A stretch of 64,000 bases of DNA from Paenibacillus sp. FSL R7-0204 (GCF_038002225.1 NZ_JBBOCA010000001.1:5890001-5954000), one strand, 5' to 3'. Shown: positions 7,823 to 17,920, counted from the stretch's first letter. Made by a program: numbers and translations. The notes: generated by a model from the sequence alone, not told the origin.

Positions 7823-10225
7823 TCAGCCGTTCTTCCCTTGCCCTCCCCGCACCCCCTTCCCGTTCTCCTTCTCCCCCTCCTGCCGGCTCAGTTCACGGTA
7901 ACGTGTCGGAGTGATGTCCTCCTGTTTTTTGAAAATCCGGTTGAAATAGCTCTGCTGATAGCCAACCTGCAAGGCGACATCGTTCATCTTCAGATCTGTG
8001 TCACGCAGCAGTTCCTTCGCCTTGGTGAGCCGAAGCTCGGTCAGATAATCGATGAAGTTCTGCCCGGTGACCCGTTTGAACGACTTGCTGAGCAGAAAAG
8101 GGCTGGTGCCTGTAACATCTGCACAGCTGTCCAGCGAGATATTGTCCATATAATGCTGCTGAATGTACAGCATCGCCTGATCAATCGTCCGTCTTATTCC
8201 GGCATCCGAGCGTTCGCACAGCTCCTTCAGGAAGGGAGCAATCACCTGCGTACGGAACCAGGAGAGAATAAGCCCCGGCTCATGGATCTGCGAGAGACTG
8301 GCATACAGATTCCTGCCGCGCAGTAACTGGCTCTGGGCCATCCCGGCCTCCAGCACCGCATGAAGGATCGCGCCGAGCAGATGCAGCATCCCCTGCTGTA
8401 CGTCGATCACCTTCGCGCCGCCTGCGGAGAGCGTCTCCAGGAATTCCTCCAGCAGCCGGTCCGCCTCCTCTGCTTCTCCGGTCCGCAGCGCCTGAATCAG
8501 CCCGCGCTCCAGCGCGAAGGAATACTGCGGCATAGGTGTGCCCTGCCCCTCGCGCTCCAGCTGCTCCAGGCTGATGATCTGGTTCCCGCCCCCGTACCTG
8601 CTGTGGCTGGCCGCCTGCTTCGCCGCCTCGAAGGACCGCGGAATCGCGGAGATGCTCCCGATCCTTGCACTGTACGCCACCGTGGCCTGAAGCTTAAGCA
8701 TCCGGCTCAGGGTAGCCGCCAGCTCTTCACCGAAGGCCCCCACGCGGGCCGGGTCTGGGCCGCTTCCCGGTTCCATCAGCAGCATACCGGAGGTAAGGTC
8801 ATGCAGATTGACCGTCTCTGCCCGGCCGAAATGCTCCTTAGCAAGCTCCCCGATGATGTTTACAGCCGCGAATGACACCAGACTCTCGTCACCGCTGCGG
8901 AACTTAGCCTCCAGGCTGGAGATGCCGGTCAGCTGGATATACAGCACCACGAACGTACAGCTCTCCACTTCCCACTTGTACTGCTTCATCCGGCTCTGCA
9001 AGTCCTGTTCGGAATAGGCATACAAATACCCCTGGAACAGCTGGTGGAGGAAGCTCTGCTGCACATGCGGAAGCTGCTCCGAGAGCGTGTATTCGAGGGC
9101 GTGCTGCTGTCCGTGCAGGTTCTGCCAGTGCCGCTCGATCAGCGTCAGCTCATCCACCCGGTCCCCGGAGGCCGCATGCTCAGGGAGCAGTGTCTGAAGC
9201 AGGCGGCGGACCGGCGAATAGATTCTGCGGGAAGCAATCCAGGACAGTACCGCCGCCAGCAACAAGGCGCACAAGCTGACCAGAATAATCATCCGGGACA
9301 GCCAGACCACCGGAGAGGTGACGCTGGAGATCGGCGAAGCCGACACATACCGCCATTCACTGGCAATCCGCGAGAAATCACCATAGGTCACCGCATAAGT
9401 AACCCCGTTCCAGTCATACAGAAATGACCCGCTATCCTGGCTGCCTCTGGCTGTAATAGTTGCCCGCAGCGCCGTAACCAGCGGCGTGGGCGCATCCATC
9501 CCGCCCCCCGAGATGAAGAGTCCGCCGGATTTCTGCTCCATGAACACCTCCCCCGTGTTATACGGGGTCATGGTCCGCAGCATCGCCGATACCTTCTCTG
9601 TATCCATCCGCAGCAGCAGCACCCCGAAGGGCTGCAGACTGCCGCCGGGGATGTGGTGCACCAGCGTCAGCTCCTTCTGCTCAGGGTACTCCGGATCAAA
9701 AGCCCATTCCGTCCAGTAGGTGCTCCGCTCCTGCTTCAGCAGCTTCCCGTACAATGCTTCCTCCGCCGCAGCCAGCGTCCCATACTCTGTGCCGAAGCGC
9801 ACCTGCTGTTTACCGGCCAGATACAGCTCAACCTGCCGCACCATGGAATTCGAGCCTTGCATGACTACCAGTGTCTTCGTAATATCCCAGGCCCGCTCAT
9901 GATTCCGGGTGAAATCCATGTTGCTGAGTCCATAGTCGAACTTCGGGTCGAACGCCCAGTGGGCCAGCATCAGCTCCAGATTGGACAATTGCTCATTAAT
10001 GTTGTCCGCCCGCTGCTCAATCTGCCGGTTATGCATCCTCAGCAGTTCCTTCTCCAGATTCCCCCCGGCCATAAAATAGACCAGCAGCCCGATGATCAGC
10101 CCGGGAATGGACGAGACGATCAACACAATAATGAGATTATTGCGGTAATAACGGCCCTTGCGTCCCTCCCGGCCTCCGGTATACCTGTTCCGTGCTCCTG
10201 CCGCTTCATTCTCCATTCGTTTCAC
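7823..10225 (-). CDS. Membrane-bound AraC-family regulator, YesS-like
   Basis: An 800-residue one-component regulator. Residues ~29-51 (NLIIVLIVSSIPGLIIGLLVYFM) form a first membrane helix, residues ~52-300 an extracytoplasmic Cache-like sensor, and a second helix lies near residues 308-330 (MIILVSLCALLLAAVLSWIA). After a middle cytoplasmic region, two helix-turn-helix motifs occupy about residues 680-780 (MLYIQQHYMDNISLDSCADVTG..., MNDVALQVGYQQSYFNRIFKKQ). This layout and length match B. subtilis YesS, which activates the rhamnogalacturonan genes. A GTG start at 10225 follows AAGGA at good spacing; ATG at 10216 is the alternative. It lies between the importer genes and the catabolic genes and probably controls this operon, perhaps by sensing ligand outside the membrane. 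Confidence 0.88.
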   Translation of the reverse strand: MKRMENEAAGARNRYTGGREGRKGRYYRNNLIIVLIVSSIPGLIIGLLVYFMAGGNLEKELLRMHNRQIEQRADNINEQLSNLELMLAHWAFDPKFDYGLSNMDFTRNHERAWDITKTLVVMQGSNSMVRQVELYLAGKQQVRFGTEYGTLAAAEEALYGKLLKQERSTYWTEWAFDPEYPEQKELTLVHHIPGGSLQPFGVLLLRMDTEKVSAMLRTMTPYNTGEVFMEQKSGGLFISGGGMDAPTPLVTALRATITARGSQDSGSFLYDWNGVTYAVTYGDFSRIASEWRYVSASPISSVTSPVVWLSRMIILVSLCALLLAAVLSWIASRRIYSPVRRLLQTLLPEHAASGDRVDELTLIERHWQNLHGQQHALEYTLSEQLPHVQQSFLHQLFQGYLYAYSEQDLQSRMKQYKWEVESCTFVVLYIQLTGISSLEAKFRSGDESLVSFAAVNIIGELAKEHFGRAETVNLHDLTSGMLLMEPGSGPDPARVGAFGEELAATLSRMLKLQATVAYSARIGSISAIPRSFEAAKQAASHSRYGGGNQIISLEQLEREGQGTPMPQYSFALERGLIQALRTGEAEEADRLLEEFLETLSAGGAKVIDVQQGMLHLLGAILHAVLEAGMAQSQLLRGRNLYASLSQIHEPGLILSWFRTQVIAPFLKELCERSDAGIRRTIDQAMLYIQQHYMDNISLDSCADVTGTSPFLLSKSFKRVTGQNFIDYLTELRLTKAKELLRDTDLKMNDVALQVGYQQSYFNRIFKKQEDITPTRYRELSRQEGEKENGKGVRGGQGKNG

Positions 10226-10306
10226 CAGCCGAATCCTTAGTTTAGAGTTGCAGCCATGCAGCCGCAGCGGGGACAGACCGGACGGAGACTGGAGCAGGAC
10301 CGGACT

Positions 10307-11917
10307 TTACTTGCCCGCCAGGGCGTACAATTCATTCATTTCCTTCACAAGCTCATCTCCGCCAGTCTTCCGCCATACTTCAAAAGCAGACTTCAAACCG
10401 GCCTCATCGATCTGGCCGACAATGAATTTGATACGCGCATCGTTGATTACGTTATCGAGCTGCGAGCCTTTTTGCGTATAGACTGCCGAGATCAGCGCTT
10501 CCGCCGGATTGGTCACAATCGTCGCTTCATTTGTCTTCTGCACCTCGGTCTGCTTCAGCCGCAGCGGGGTCTGCTTCACCTGCTTCGCCTTGTCCTCAGG
10601 GATGAACGGCAGCATCTGATTCAGGCCTTCCACTTCCGATTCCAGCAGAACCGTATCGCTGGAGCGTTCGATATATCCGTCCACCAGCTTGTAATGCACG
10701 CCTTCAAGACCATAGTTCAGCATCGTCTGCAGATCCTCATCATTCAGCCGGTCCAGGAAGGCAAGCACCTGCTTCAGCTCCTCCTCGGTTTTGACCGAAG
10801 ACTTCGGAATCGCCAGCATGCCGGAGAAACCGGAGGTTGGGAGGGTATGCAGTGCGCCGTCCACTCCGCTCACACCGCCGATAACATCCATATAATGGCG
10901 TTCCGGCTCGTCTTTGCCTTCCTTTTGTAGAGCCGCATGAATCTTGTCGTCCAGCCGGGCCGCGTTATCGACCACATCGACAATGACGCCGGCTTTGTTA
11001 TTGACGACCGGATCATTCCATTTGGAGCTGTCCATCACCGCGAAGTCGGCGTTAATCAGCTGCTCATCGTACAGCTTTTTCATGAATTTAAGCGCTTCCA
11101 AATACCCGGGGGATTCATGCTCAGGCGTAAGCTTCCCCTCCTGCACGCCCCACTTGTTCGGGGAACCGAACCACAGCTTCATCGTATCGAAGCCGCTGGC
11201 CCACTGGCCGGTCCACTTGACCAGCACCATGCCGTACGTATCCGCCTGGCCGTTGCCATCCGGGTCCTGCTCCTTGAACGCTTTTAGCATCGAATAGAAA
11301 TCATCCACGGTCTTCGGGTTCTCAAGCCCCAGCTTCTCCATCCAGTCCTTGCGGAACACCACGCCGTTACGTCCCAGCGCCCGCCCTCTGTAGATCCCGT
11401 AATTCTTACCGTCGATGGCCGAGTTATTCAGAATGACCTCCTTCGCCCCGCTGAGATTCGGATAATCCTTGAGATACGGACCCACCTCCCAGAAAGCGCC
11501 GGATCTGGCCGCATTGACGAAGCTGGACGCTTTCACGTCACCTACATACATAATATCAGGCAGCTTGCCGGAAGCCAGCGTAATATTGAATTTATCGGCA
11601 TAGGATGCATTCGGCACCCATTCGAAATGGATTTTGGTGTTCGTCAGCTCCTCCAGCTTGGCGGCGACCGGACTGCCGTCCTTCGGATAATTGGTTTTAA
11701 AAATCGGCAGCATCAGCGTCAGCTCAAGCGGCTTCTCCCCCTTGGCTGTACCGTCCGCCTTCCCGTTGTCCCCGGCAGGCTCCTTTTGTCCCGCTCCCGC
11801 ATTCTCTCCATTCCCGCCGCAGCCGGACAATACACTTAGCAGCATAATCATAGCCAGCAGCATGAACAACCCTTTTTTCGCAGACCGTGAACCTTCACTC
11901 CGCTTCATCTTCTTCAT
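10307..11917 (-). CDS. Sugar ABC transporter substrate-binding lipoprotein (LplA/YtcQ type)
   Basis: A 536-residue lipoprotein with a lipobox LSGC (acylated Cys near residue 33) after a basic and hydrophobic signal peptide, then a Gly/Asn-rich linker. The body has the layout of family 1 solute-binding proteins of the LplA/YtcQ group, including LASGKLPDIMYVGD and NGQADTYGM. It should capture oligosaccharides outside the cell for the two permeases coded just upstream. ATG 11917 is preferred because GGAGG lies 7 bases away; a GTG directly before it is too close. No ATPase gene is present, as is normal for this transporter group, which uses a shared MsmX-type ATPase. The ligand is inferred from context to be RG-I-derived. 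Confidence 0.9.
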   Translation of the reverse strand: MKKMKRSEGSRSAKKGLFMLLAMIMLLSVLSGCGGNGENAGAGQKEPAGDNGKADGTAKGEKPLELTLMLPIFKTNYPKDGSPVAAKLEELTNTKIHFEWVPNASYADKFNITLASGKLPDIMYVGDVKASSFVNAARSGAFWEVGPYLKDYPNLSGAKEVILNNSAIDGKNYGIYRGRALGRNGVVFRKDWMEKLGLENPKTVDDFYSMLKAFKEQDPDGNGQADTYGMVLVKWTGQWASGFDTMKLWFGSPNKWGVQEGKLTPEHESPGYLEALKFMKKLYDEQLINADFAVMDSSKWNDPVVNNKAGVIVDVVDNAARLDDKIHAALQKEGKDEPERHYMDVIGGVSGVDGALHTLPTSGFSGMLAIPKSSVKTEEELKQVLAFLDRLNDEDLQTMLNYGLEGVHYKLVDGYIERSSDTVLLESEVEGLNQMLPFIPEDKAKQVKQTPLRLKQTEVQKTNEATIVTNPAEALISAVYTQKGSQLDNVINDARIKFIVGQIDEAGLKSAFEVWRKTGGDELVKEMNELYALAGK

Positions 11918-11950
11918 CACTTGGCCTCCCTTTATATGTTGACTAACCGC

Positions 11951-12841
11951 TTACCCTTTGACTGAACCCAGCATCACCCCTTTGGCAAAATGCTTCTGCA
12001 GAAACGGATAGACGCACATAATCGGCAGGGTGCCGACTACGATGACGGCCATTTTGATCGACTGCTCCGGCGGCTGCACGAAATTCGGGTCCATGGAGCT
12101 AAGATCCCCCGCTGCCGACTGGGACAGCATGACGATCTGGCGCAGCATCACCTGCAGCGGCCACTTGGACGGGTCATTGATGTAGAGCAGCGCCGAGAAG
12201 AAGTTATTCCAGTGTCCGACCGCATAAAAGAGCGTGAACGTCGCCAGCACCGGCTTCGACAGCGGCAGCACAATCCTCCACAGCAGCCCCAGCTCCGTGC
12301 AGCCGTCGATGCGGGCCGCCTCCTCCATCTCGGCGGGAAGCTCCTGGAAGAAGTTTTTGACGATAATCAGATTGAAGGCGCTGATCGCCCCCGGAAGAAT
12401 CAGAGCATTCAGCGTATCGAGCAGATGCAGCTCACGGATCACCAGATAGGTGGGAATCATCCCGCCCCCGAACAGCATGGTGAAGATGACCAGATTGAGG
12501 ATCAGATTGCGGCCCATCAGGTACCGCTTCGCCATCGGATACGCCATGGTAACCGTGAAGAACAAATTGACTGCCGTCCCGATCACTGTCACATACAGCG
12601 ACACCCCGATGCTTCGGACAATGGTATCCGTGGAGAAAATAAACCGGTAGGCGTCCAGCGAGATAGTCGTCGGAACCAGAAAGACAGCGCGCTTCGTTAT
12701 TTCCGCCTCGGTGGCGAAGGAACCGGCGACTACAAACAGGAACGGCAGGATGGCTGCGATCCCGATGATGCCCAGCACCAGGTAATTAAAAACGTCAAAG
12801 GTAATCTCTCCGGCGCTGCGGTAACGTTTAGCCACAGTCAT
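11951..12841 (-). CDS. Carbohydrate ABC transporter permease (LplC/YtcP type)
   Basis: A 296-residue integral membrane protein with about six hydrophobic segments, starting at ~25-43 (YLVLGIIGIAAILPFLFVVAG). The permease EAA loop reads EMEEAARIDGCTELGLLWRIVLPLSKP near residues 180-205. It ends in the MLGSVKG type C-terminus common in the LplC/YtcP subgroup. It partners with the permease coded 10 bases upstream to form the membrane channel for the lipoprotein coded downstream. ATG 12841 is only two bases from GGAGG, so GTG at 12835 may be the true start. Role as importer subunit is firm. Confidence 0.9.
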   Translation of the reverse strand: MTVAKRYRSAGEITFDVFNYLVLGIIGIAAILPFLFVVAGSFATEAEITKRAVFLVPTTISLDAYRFIFSTDTIVRSIGVSLYVTVIGTAVNLFFTVTMAYPMAKRYLMGRNLILNLVIFTMLFGGGMIPTYLVIRELHLLDTLNALILPGAISAFNLIIVKNFFQELPAEMEEAARIDGCTELGLLWRIVLPLSKPVLATFTLFYAVGHWNNFFSALLYINDPSKWPLQVMLRQIVMLSQSAAGDLSSMDPNFVQPPEQSIKMAVIVVGTLPIMCVYPFLQKHFAKGVMLGSVKG

Positions 12842-12851
12842 GGCCTCCTTT

Positions 12852-13823
12852 TCAATATAATCCGGATTCGCCCGACTTCTTGGCGAGCCAGTTGGTGCCG
12901 AGCACCAGCACGACCCCGATCACTGATTTGAACAAACCGACGGCGGTGCTGTAGCTGAATGCCCCCTGGGTAATCCCCAGCGCATACACATAGGTATCGA
13001 AGACCTCGGCCACCTCGCGGTTCAGCGCGTTCATCATCAGATAAATCTGCTCGAAGCCGTTATCCAGAATCGTACCCATCCGCAGAATCAGCAGAATAAC
13101 AATCGTGCTGCGGATCGCGGGCAGCGTAATATGCCAGGTCTGGCGCCAGCGGCTGGCCCCGTCCACTACGGCTGCTTCATATTGCTCCACATCGACACCG
13201 GCCAGGGCAGCGAGGAAAATAATCGTCCCCCAGCCGCATTCCTTCCAGATGGTCTGCATAATAATCATCGGGCGGAACCAGTCGGGATTGGCGAGGAAAT
13301 CAATTTTGCGCCCGGTAACCGTGTAGAGGAATTCATTGACCGCACCGCCCTGTGTTGTAAGGAACACGTAGGAGATACTGGCGACGATGACCATAGAGAT
13401 GAAGTGGGGGACATAGATCAGCGTCTGAACCGTCCTTTTGTAGAAGGAGAGACGGACTTCATTCAGCAGCAGCGCCAGGATGATCGGTGCCGGGAAAAAG
13501 AACACCAAATTATACAGCGACAGCACCAGCGTATTGCGCAGCAGCATGAAGAAATCAGGATTCTGAAAAAACGTGCGGAAATGCTCCAAGCCGACCCAAC
13601 TGCTACTCCAGAAGCCCAGAAAAGGCTGATAATCCTTAAAGGCGAGCAGCACTCCCCACATCGGCACATATTTGAACAGCAGGAAATACAGGAGTCCGGG
13701 GCTGAGCAGAATGTAGAGCCATTTGTCCCGCTTCAGACGTCTGAAGCGCTGCTCCCGCCTGCGGCGGCGGAAGCTTGTACCTACGCTTACCTCTGCTGCC
13801 TCCATTGCCGCTCCTTGCTTCAT
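12852..13823 (-). CDS. Carbohydrate ABC transporter permease (LplB/YteP type)
   Basis: A 323-residue permease with a basic N-terminus (FRRRRREQRFRRLKRDKW) and about six membrane segments beginning at YILLSPGLLYFLLFKYVPMWGVLLAFKDY. The EAA loop is recognisable as VDVEQYEAAVVDGASRWRQTWHITLP near residues 215-240. This is the LplB/YteP type and is the first gene of the RG-I operon, with ribosome binding site GGAGG before ATG 13823. The upstream region is divergent from yesZ, so a common regulatory region between 13.8 and 14.3 kb is likely. Confidence 0.9.
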   Translation of the reverse strand: MKQGAAMEAAEVSVGTSFRRRRREQRFRRLKRDKWLYILLSPGLLYFLLFKYVPMWGVLLAFKDYQPFLGFWSSSWVGLEHFRTFFQNPDFFMLLRNTLVLSLYNLVFFFPAPIILALLLNEVRLSFYKRTVQTLIYVPHFISMVIVASISYVFLTTQGGAVNEFLYTVTGRKIDFLANPDWFRPMIIMQTIWKECGWGTIIFLAALAGVDVEQYEAAVVDGASRWRQTWHITLPAIRSTIVILLILRMGTILDNGFEQIYLMMNALNREVAEVFDTYVYALGITQGAFSYSTAVGLFKSVIGVVLVLGTNWLAKKSGESGLY

Positions 13824-13894
13824 TTACATTCACCTCCGTATGGATAGACAGCCTGGCTACTACACTTCACTACATTGCCGTGGCTGCGCTTTCT

Positions 13895-13923
13895 ATTATG
13901 GTTGGCGGGTGTTTTTCCGGCAA
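13895..13923 (-). promoter_or_regulatory. Candidate promoter of the RG-I operon
   Basis: On the minus strand TTGCCG, a 17-base spacer and CATAAT form a plausible sigma-A promoter about 75 bases upstream of the first permease start. Each box differs from consensus at one or two positions, which would suit an activator-dependent promoter. Two copies of CCGGCAA followed by ACTTT, at about 13917 and 13985, might be regulator contacts. This is a sequence match only. Confidence 0.3.
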
Positions 13924-14058
13924 TCGGACTTTTTGGACAACGCTTTGTAAGCCTTCTGCGCCGCTGCCGCAATAAAGTCCAAAACCGGCAAAACTTTACT
14001 ATTGCATGTGGGGGGCAGACACTATATAGATTGAAATGATAATTTCATTTTTGGGAGA

Positions 14059-14219
14059 GTCGTGACTCCAGAGAAGTTTTGGGCTTCCGGCCGCTGCCCT
14101 TCTGCAGATTTCTTGATTTATACCATTTTTAACGGTTGAAATCCGCAGACAGCCTATGCTTCCGATGTGAGCTTTCCTGCGGAAAGCTTTCAGGCGGACG
14201 CTACCGCTCCTCCAGCTCC
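14059..14219 (+). repeat. Dispersed intergenic repeat, copy A (~160 bp)
   Basis: This stretch matches, in inverted orientation, positions 59894-60053. Shared blocks include GGCCGCTG, TCTGCAGATTTC, GAAATCCGCAGACAG, TGCTTCCGA, GCTTTCCTGCGGAAAGCTTT and GGCGGACGCTACCGCTCCT. The block GCTTTCCTGCGGAAAGC is itself a near-perfect hairpin. It lies in the divergent spacer before yesZ. The remaining spacer (13824-14331) holds the candidate operon promoter and a GAAATGATAATTTC palindrome near 14034. Confidence 0.8.
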
Positions 14220-14331
14220 AAAATTCCCTTCCGCCACTTTCCCTGTCTGTATATTTTTAAATCCAATTGATATAGACAAAAAAAGTAAAAATACATCGCC
14301 CGTGTGGGGCTGTTTCAAGGAGGTCAAAAGA

Positions 14332-16320
14332 ATGAAACAAAAGCTATATTACGGTGCCGCATGGTACCCTGAGTTATGGGGGGAAGCTGAGCGGCAGCAG
14401 GATCTTCGGCTCATGCAGGAAACGGGCATTAATCTGGTAAGGATGGGGGAGTTCATCTGGTCGCTGCTGGAACCGGAGGAGGACTCTATCGATGTCCGGC
14501 CGTTCGCAGACCATATCCGGCAGCTCCATGACCATGGGATAGATACGGTCATGTGTACGCCGACTGCGACCCCGCCGGTCTGGCTGACTCACGGGTACCC
14601 GGAGCGCCTGCACATCCGGGCAGACGGAGCAGTGATGAGCCACGGGTCCAGACAGCATGTCTGCACGAATAACCCTTATTTCCGGCAGCGGGCGGCGCTG
14701 ATCACGGAAGAGCTAGCCCGGGTGCTGGGGCCGCTCCCCGGCCTAGTCGCCTGGCAGCTCGACAACGAGCTGAAGGCACATGTGGCGGAATGCATGTGCG
14801 GGTCCTGCCGCTCCCTGTGGCAGGAGTGGCTGGAGCACCGTTACGGCAGCATAGGCGGGCTGAATGATGCCTGGGGGACCGGCGTGTGGAGCCAGACCTA
14901 CCAGCGGTTTGATCAGGTGCCGCAGCCGGTAGCTACACCTTTTCTGCATAATTCCTCGCTCGTCACCCAGTACCGGTTGTTTCAGATGGAGAAGATTGCG
15001 GAGTTCGCAGGGGAACAGGCGGCGATCATCCGCCGCTATTCCGGGTCTCCTATCACGCACAACAGCAATGTCCCTTTTCATATGGACAATGAGAAGCTGT
15101 TCCGGGAGCTTGATTTCGCTTCGTTCGACACCTACGCCTCTCAGGCCAACAGGCACGCTTATCTGCTGAACTGTGATCTGTGGCGCGGGTTCAAGCCCGG
15201 GCGGGATTTCTGGCTGATGGAGACCGGCCCGGCCTATGCCGCGTCGCTTACAAGCTACGGCGAGCCGCACCCGGACGGCTATCTCACCGCTGAAGCCGTG
15301 GCTGCCTACGCGCTAGGGGCAGGCGCCTTCTGCTACTGGCTGTGGCGGCAGCAGCGCACCGGCAGCGAGCAGACGCACAGCTCGATTATCAGCGCCTGGG
15401 GCCAGCCTGCACTCGGCTATGACAATGTGCGTGCAGCTTCCGCCGCCAGGCTGCGGATTGAGCCGCACATGCTGAATACCCGGCCGCTCAAGGCCGAGGT
15501 AGCGATTACTTATTCGGACCGGGCCAAGGCGTTCCTGGCCACGGAGCCGCACCGGAACCTCAACTACCGCTCTCTGCTCGGGGACTTCTACAGACGGATT
15601 CTCGATCTGGGGATTCACCGTGACCTGCTGCCGGAAAGCGGCGATTTAAGCGGTTATAAGCTGCTGTTCACGCCTTACATCCATTATCTGTCGCCGGAAT
15701 ACATGGCGCGGGCGCTCGCCTTCACCGCGGCTGGCGGCATCTGGATCGTCGGCCCGCTTAGCGGAGGGCGCACGGCGGAGCATACTCTGCATACAGATGC
15801 TGCACTGGGTGAGCTGGAGCGCCTGGCCGGCGTCTGCGCTAAGTTCGTCTACCCGATGGAGGGGACGGGCAGCATCGGGGAGGCCTTCGGCCACTCCGCG
15901 CCGCTGTCACTGTGGAGTGCAGTGTTCGAGCCGCTGCCGGGCGGAGCCTCCGTAATCGGTGTCATTACGGAGGGCCGGACGCCAGGCCTGGCCTACCTGA
16001 CCGAGCAGCCCTATGGCCGGGGAGCCATCGTGATGCTCGGCTCGCTGCCCTCGGGCGATGCGGGCGACAAGCAGCTGTGCACGCTGATTGAGCATTACGC
16101 CGCCCGCGCCGGGGTCACCCGGCGCAGCGATGTCACGCCAGGCACCATTCTCTGCCCAAGAAGCGGCGCTGACGGAGAACTGTGGACGCTCGTCAACATG
16201 GACGGGCTTGGCGGCAGCGTCACCCTGCCGCACAGCGGGCAGGATGTGTTGACCGGCACTCCCGTACCTGCCGGGCCGCTATCGCTTAGCGCTTATGAAT
16301 ACAGGCTGATCGCCCTGTAA
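14332..16320 (+). CDS. yesZ: GH42 beta-galactosidase, YesZ-like
   Basis: A 662-residue GH42 enzyme, nearly the same length as B. subtilis YesZ. It starts with LYYGAAWYPELW, typical of the family. The acid/base Glu is E146 in WQLDNELKAH and the nucleophile is E297 in DFWLMETGPA, matching YesZ E145 and E295. The trimerisation and C-terminal beta domains follow. Cys residues in CMCGSC (about 154-159) match the zinc site of many GH42 enzymes. ATG 14332 has AAGGAGG upstream; the longer frame back to 14167 runs into the dispersed repeat and was rejected. It probably releases galactose from RG-I side-chain fragments in the cytoplasm. It is transcribed divergently from the RG-I operon. Confidence 0.92.
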   Translation: MKQKLYYGAAWYPELWGEAERQQDLRLMQETGINLVRMGEFIWSLLEPEEDSIDVRPFADHIRQLHDHGIDTVMCTPTATPPVWLTHGYPERLHIRADGAVMSHGSRQHVCTNNPYFRQRAALITEELARVLGPLPGLVAWQLDNELKAHVAECMCGSCRSLWQEWLEHRYGSIGGLNDAWGTGVWSQTYQRFDQVPQPVATPFLHNSSLVTQYRLFQMEKIAEFAGEQAAIIRRYSGSPITHNSNVPFHMDNEKLFRELDFASFDTYASQANRHAYLLNCDLWRGFKPGRDFWLMETGPAYAASLTSYGEPHPDGYLTAEAVAAYALGAGAFCYWLWRQQRTGSEQTHSSIISAWGQPALGYDNVRAASAARLRIEPHMLNTRPLKAEVAITYSDRAKAFLATEPHRNLNYRSLLGDFYRRILDLGIHRDLLPESGDLSGYKLLFTPYIHYLSPEYMARALAFTAAGGIWIVGPLSGGRTAEHTLHTDAALGELERLAGVCAKFVYPMEGTGSIGEAFGHSAPLSLWSAVFEPLPGGASVIGVITEGRTPGLAYLTEQPYGRGAIVMLGSLPSGDAGDKQLCTLIEHYAARAGVTRRSDVTPGTILCPRSGADGELWTLVNMDGLGGSVTLPHSGQDVLTGTPVPAGPLSLSAYEYRLIAL

Positions 16321-16439
16321 TAATGGAACATCCTCCTGCCGATGGCGGAGAGCGCCGCCTCCAAGCAACAAATGGAAAAATGCAGCTTGTTATGCTAGTC
16401 TCCAAGAAATTTCCGGAGGCAAGTGGATAAACAACAACT

Positions 16440-16560
16440 AATTATGTCTGTTTAAGCTGGTTTAGGGGAAATGGGTTCATTTAAGTGCTGTTTATCCAAT
16501 TGCTGTTTTGGCAGAGGGCCATTCTCGCTCAGCAGATGGAGTTTATCCAACTCTTTCCCT
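16440..16560. repeat. Degenerate 51-bp periodic repeat
   Basis: The core TTTATCCAA occurs at 16491 and 16542, exactly 51 bases apart, and a weaker GGATAAAC-type copy in opposite orientation lies near 16424. Sequence between the cores is diverged. It sits between the convergent genes yesZ and the chemoreceptor. Short frames translated from here look like repeat artefacts. The rest of the 16321-16743 gap holds only the terminator hairpin. Confidence 0.5.
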
Positions 16561-16689
16561 CTCGTATCATACGCGAGTTGTCTGGTCATAAAGCACGTGA
16601 AGATTACACTGGCCGGGCCCTCCCCCATAGCGGTGTTTCACCAGCAAGAGGAGGAGCGCTTACCTGGGCCCACGCCCAGCAACAACACA

Positions 16690-16726
16690 AAAACACCCGG
16701 CAGTATCTCCCGCTGCCGGGTGTTTT
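16690..16726. terminator. Bidirectional terminator between yesZ and chemoreceptor gene
   Basis: A perfect 14-bp stem, AAAACACCCGGCAG with CTGCCGGGTGTTTT, and a 9-base loop. Its own A- and T-rich ends followed by CCTTTT make it suitable for termination in both directions. Confidence 0.85.
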
Positions 16727-16743
16727 CCTTTTACCATATCTGA

Positions 16744-17904
16744 TTATCCGTTAATCTTCTCTGCTTCTTCCGCCTGCTGGAGCAGCCCGATCTGATGCAG
16801 ATGATTCAGCAGCTGCTGGTAATGGTCGGCCTTCTTCTGAACGGTAAGAACCAGCTTACGGAACTGGTCTGTGTCCTCGCCCGATTTCTCCAGAATACGC
16901 AGCAGGTCGCTGTTGATCTGCTCCACATCCTCCATGCTGCTCTCCTGGGACTCCTGGATTTTCTCCAGATGCTCGAAGACCTGCTCCTCTGCTTCTACAA
17001 TCTCATTCATGTATAACGTGGACTCACCGATCTTCGCCGTGGTCTCGTTCATCGCGAGCGTTCCATCCCCGGACTTGCTGTGAATCTGCTCCATGACGCG
17101 GGTCATTCCTGAGAGTGAACCCATGATCTCCTTCACATGGCTGCGGGTGCTGTCAGCAAGCTTGCGGATCTCCGTGGAGACAACGGCGAAGCCGCGTCCA
17201 TGCTCACCGGCCCGCGCTGCCTCAATCGCCGCATTCAGCGAGAGCAGATTCGTCTGTTCGGCAATATCCGTGATAATCTTGGCGAGCTGCTCAATGCTGT
17301 GGAAATGCTCCCGCAGATCCTCATTCAAAGCAACGAACTCAGTAAATACCTCCGAGGCCTTCTGCATTTCCGCAGAGATCTGGATATTGGCTTCCTTGGC
17401 AAATTCGATTTTGTTGGATGAGTAGGACAAGCTGCCATACATTTCATTAATCAGATCTTCAGTCTGTCCGTTGTTGGTCTTCAAATGCTCCAGGAGCTGC
17501 TGAGTCCCGGCGATTTGGCCGATCATCTCCCCGCCGCCTGCCCGCAAGACCTCGAAGTCCTCCACCAGTTGGGCCTCTTCCTTCAGGATAGCTCCAGTCT
17601 CAAGGCGGATCTGCTCCGCTAAGGTATAAGCATGTTCCCCATAAGACACCGTGCCTGAAGCATGTGCAGAGGGTTTTTCGCTATCTTTACCGCTGTAAGG
17701 TACATGTGCGTTAGCGCCTGCTTCCTCTACTGCGGCTTTTCCCTCTGCTTTAACCGTTTCTGTTGATACGACCGTATCCTTAGCCGCGATCACATGCTCT
17801 GCCATGGCTCTCTCCGCTAACCCGCTTGTATTACTGTGACTTTGAACGCCTTCAGCAGAGGGGGTTCTCCCCCAAGCTATGCGCAGTTTGCTTAACCACT
17901 CCAT
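16744..17904 (-). CDS. Cytoplasmic methyl-accepting chemotaxis-type signalling protein
   Basis: A 386-residue protein with no membrane segment. The C-terminal half is the signalling coiled coil of chemoreceptors, with the hairpin tip [38 protein letters not shown] near residues 220-260. The N-terminal ~100 residues are low-complexity and contain no recognised sensor domain. ATG 17904 was chosen because GGGAGAG lies 9 bases upstream, overlapping the end of the FIST gene; a TTG at 17928 lacks such a site. The FIST sensor encoded immediately upstream probably supplies the input. No cheA or cheW is nearby, so it may feed a kinase encoded elsewhere. Confidence 0.88.
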   Translation of the reverse strand: MEWLSKLRIAWGRTPSAEGVQSHSNTSGLAERAMAEHVIAAKDTVVSTETVKAEGKAAVEEAGANAHVPYSGKDSEKPSAHASGTVSYGEHAYTLAEQIRLETGAILKEEAQLVEDFEVLRAGGGEMIGQIAGTQQLLEHLKTNNGQTEDLINEMYGSLSYSSNKIEFAKEANIQISAEMQKASEVFTEFVALNEDLREHFHSIEQLAKIITDIAEQTNLLSLNAAIEAARAGEHGRGFAVVSTEIRKLADSTRSHVKEIMGSLSGMTRVMEQIHSKSGDGTLAMNETTAKIGESTLYMNEIVEAEEQVFEHLEKIQESQESSMEDVEQINSDLLRILEKSGEDTDQFRKLVLTVQKKADHYQQLLNHLHQIGLLQQAEEAEKING

Positions 17905-17920
17905 CCGATTTAACTCTCCC

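Noticed and set aside
14167..14331. N-terminal extension of the GH42 enzyme
   Set aside because: The stretch lies partly in the dispersed repeat, has no homology to GH42, and ATG 14332 has a strong AAGGAGG site.
16471..16754. Plus-strand frames of about 90 codons after yesZ
   Set aside because: They cross the 51-bp repeat and the terminator hairpin and show no ribosome binding site.
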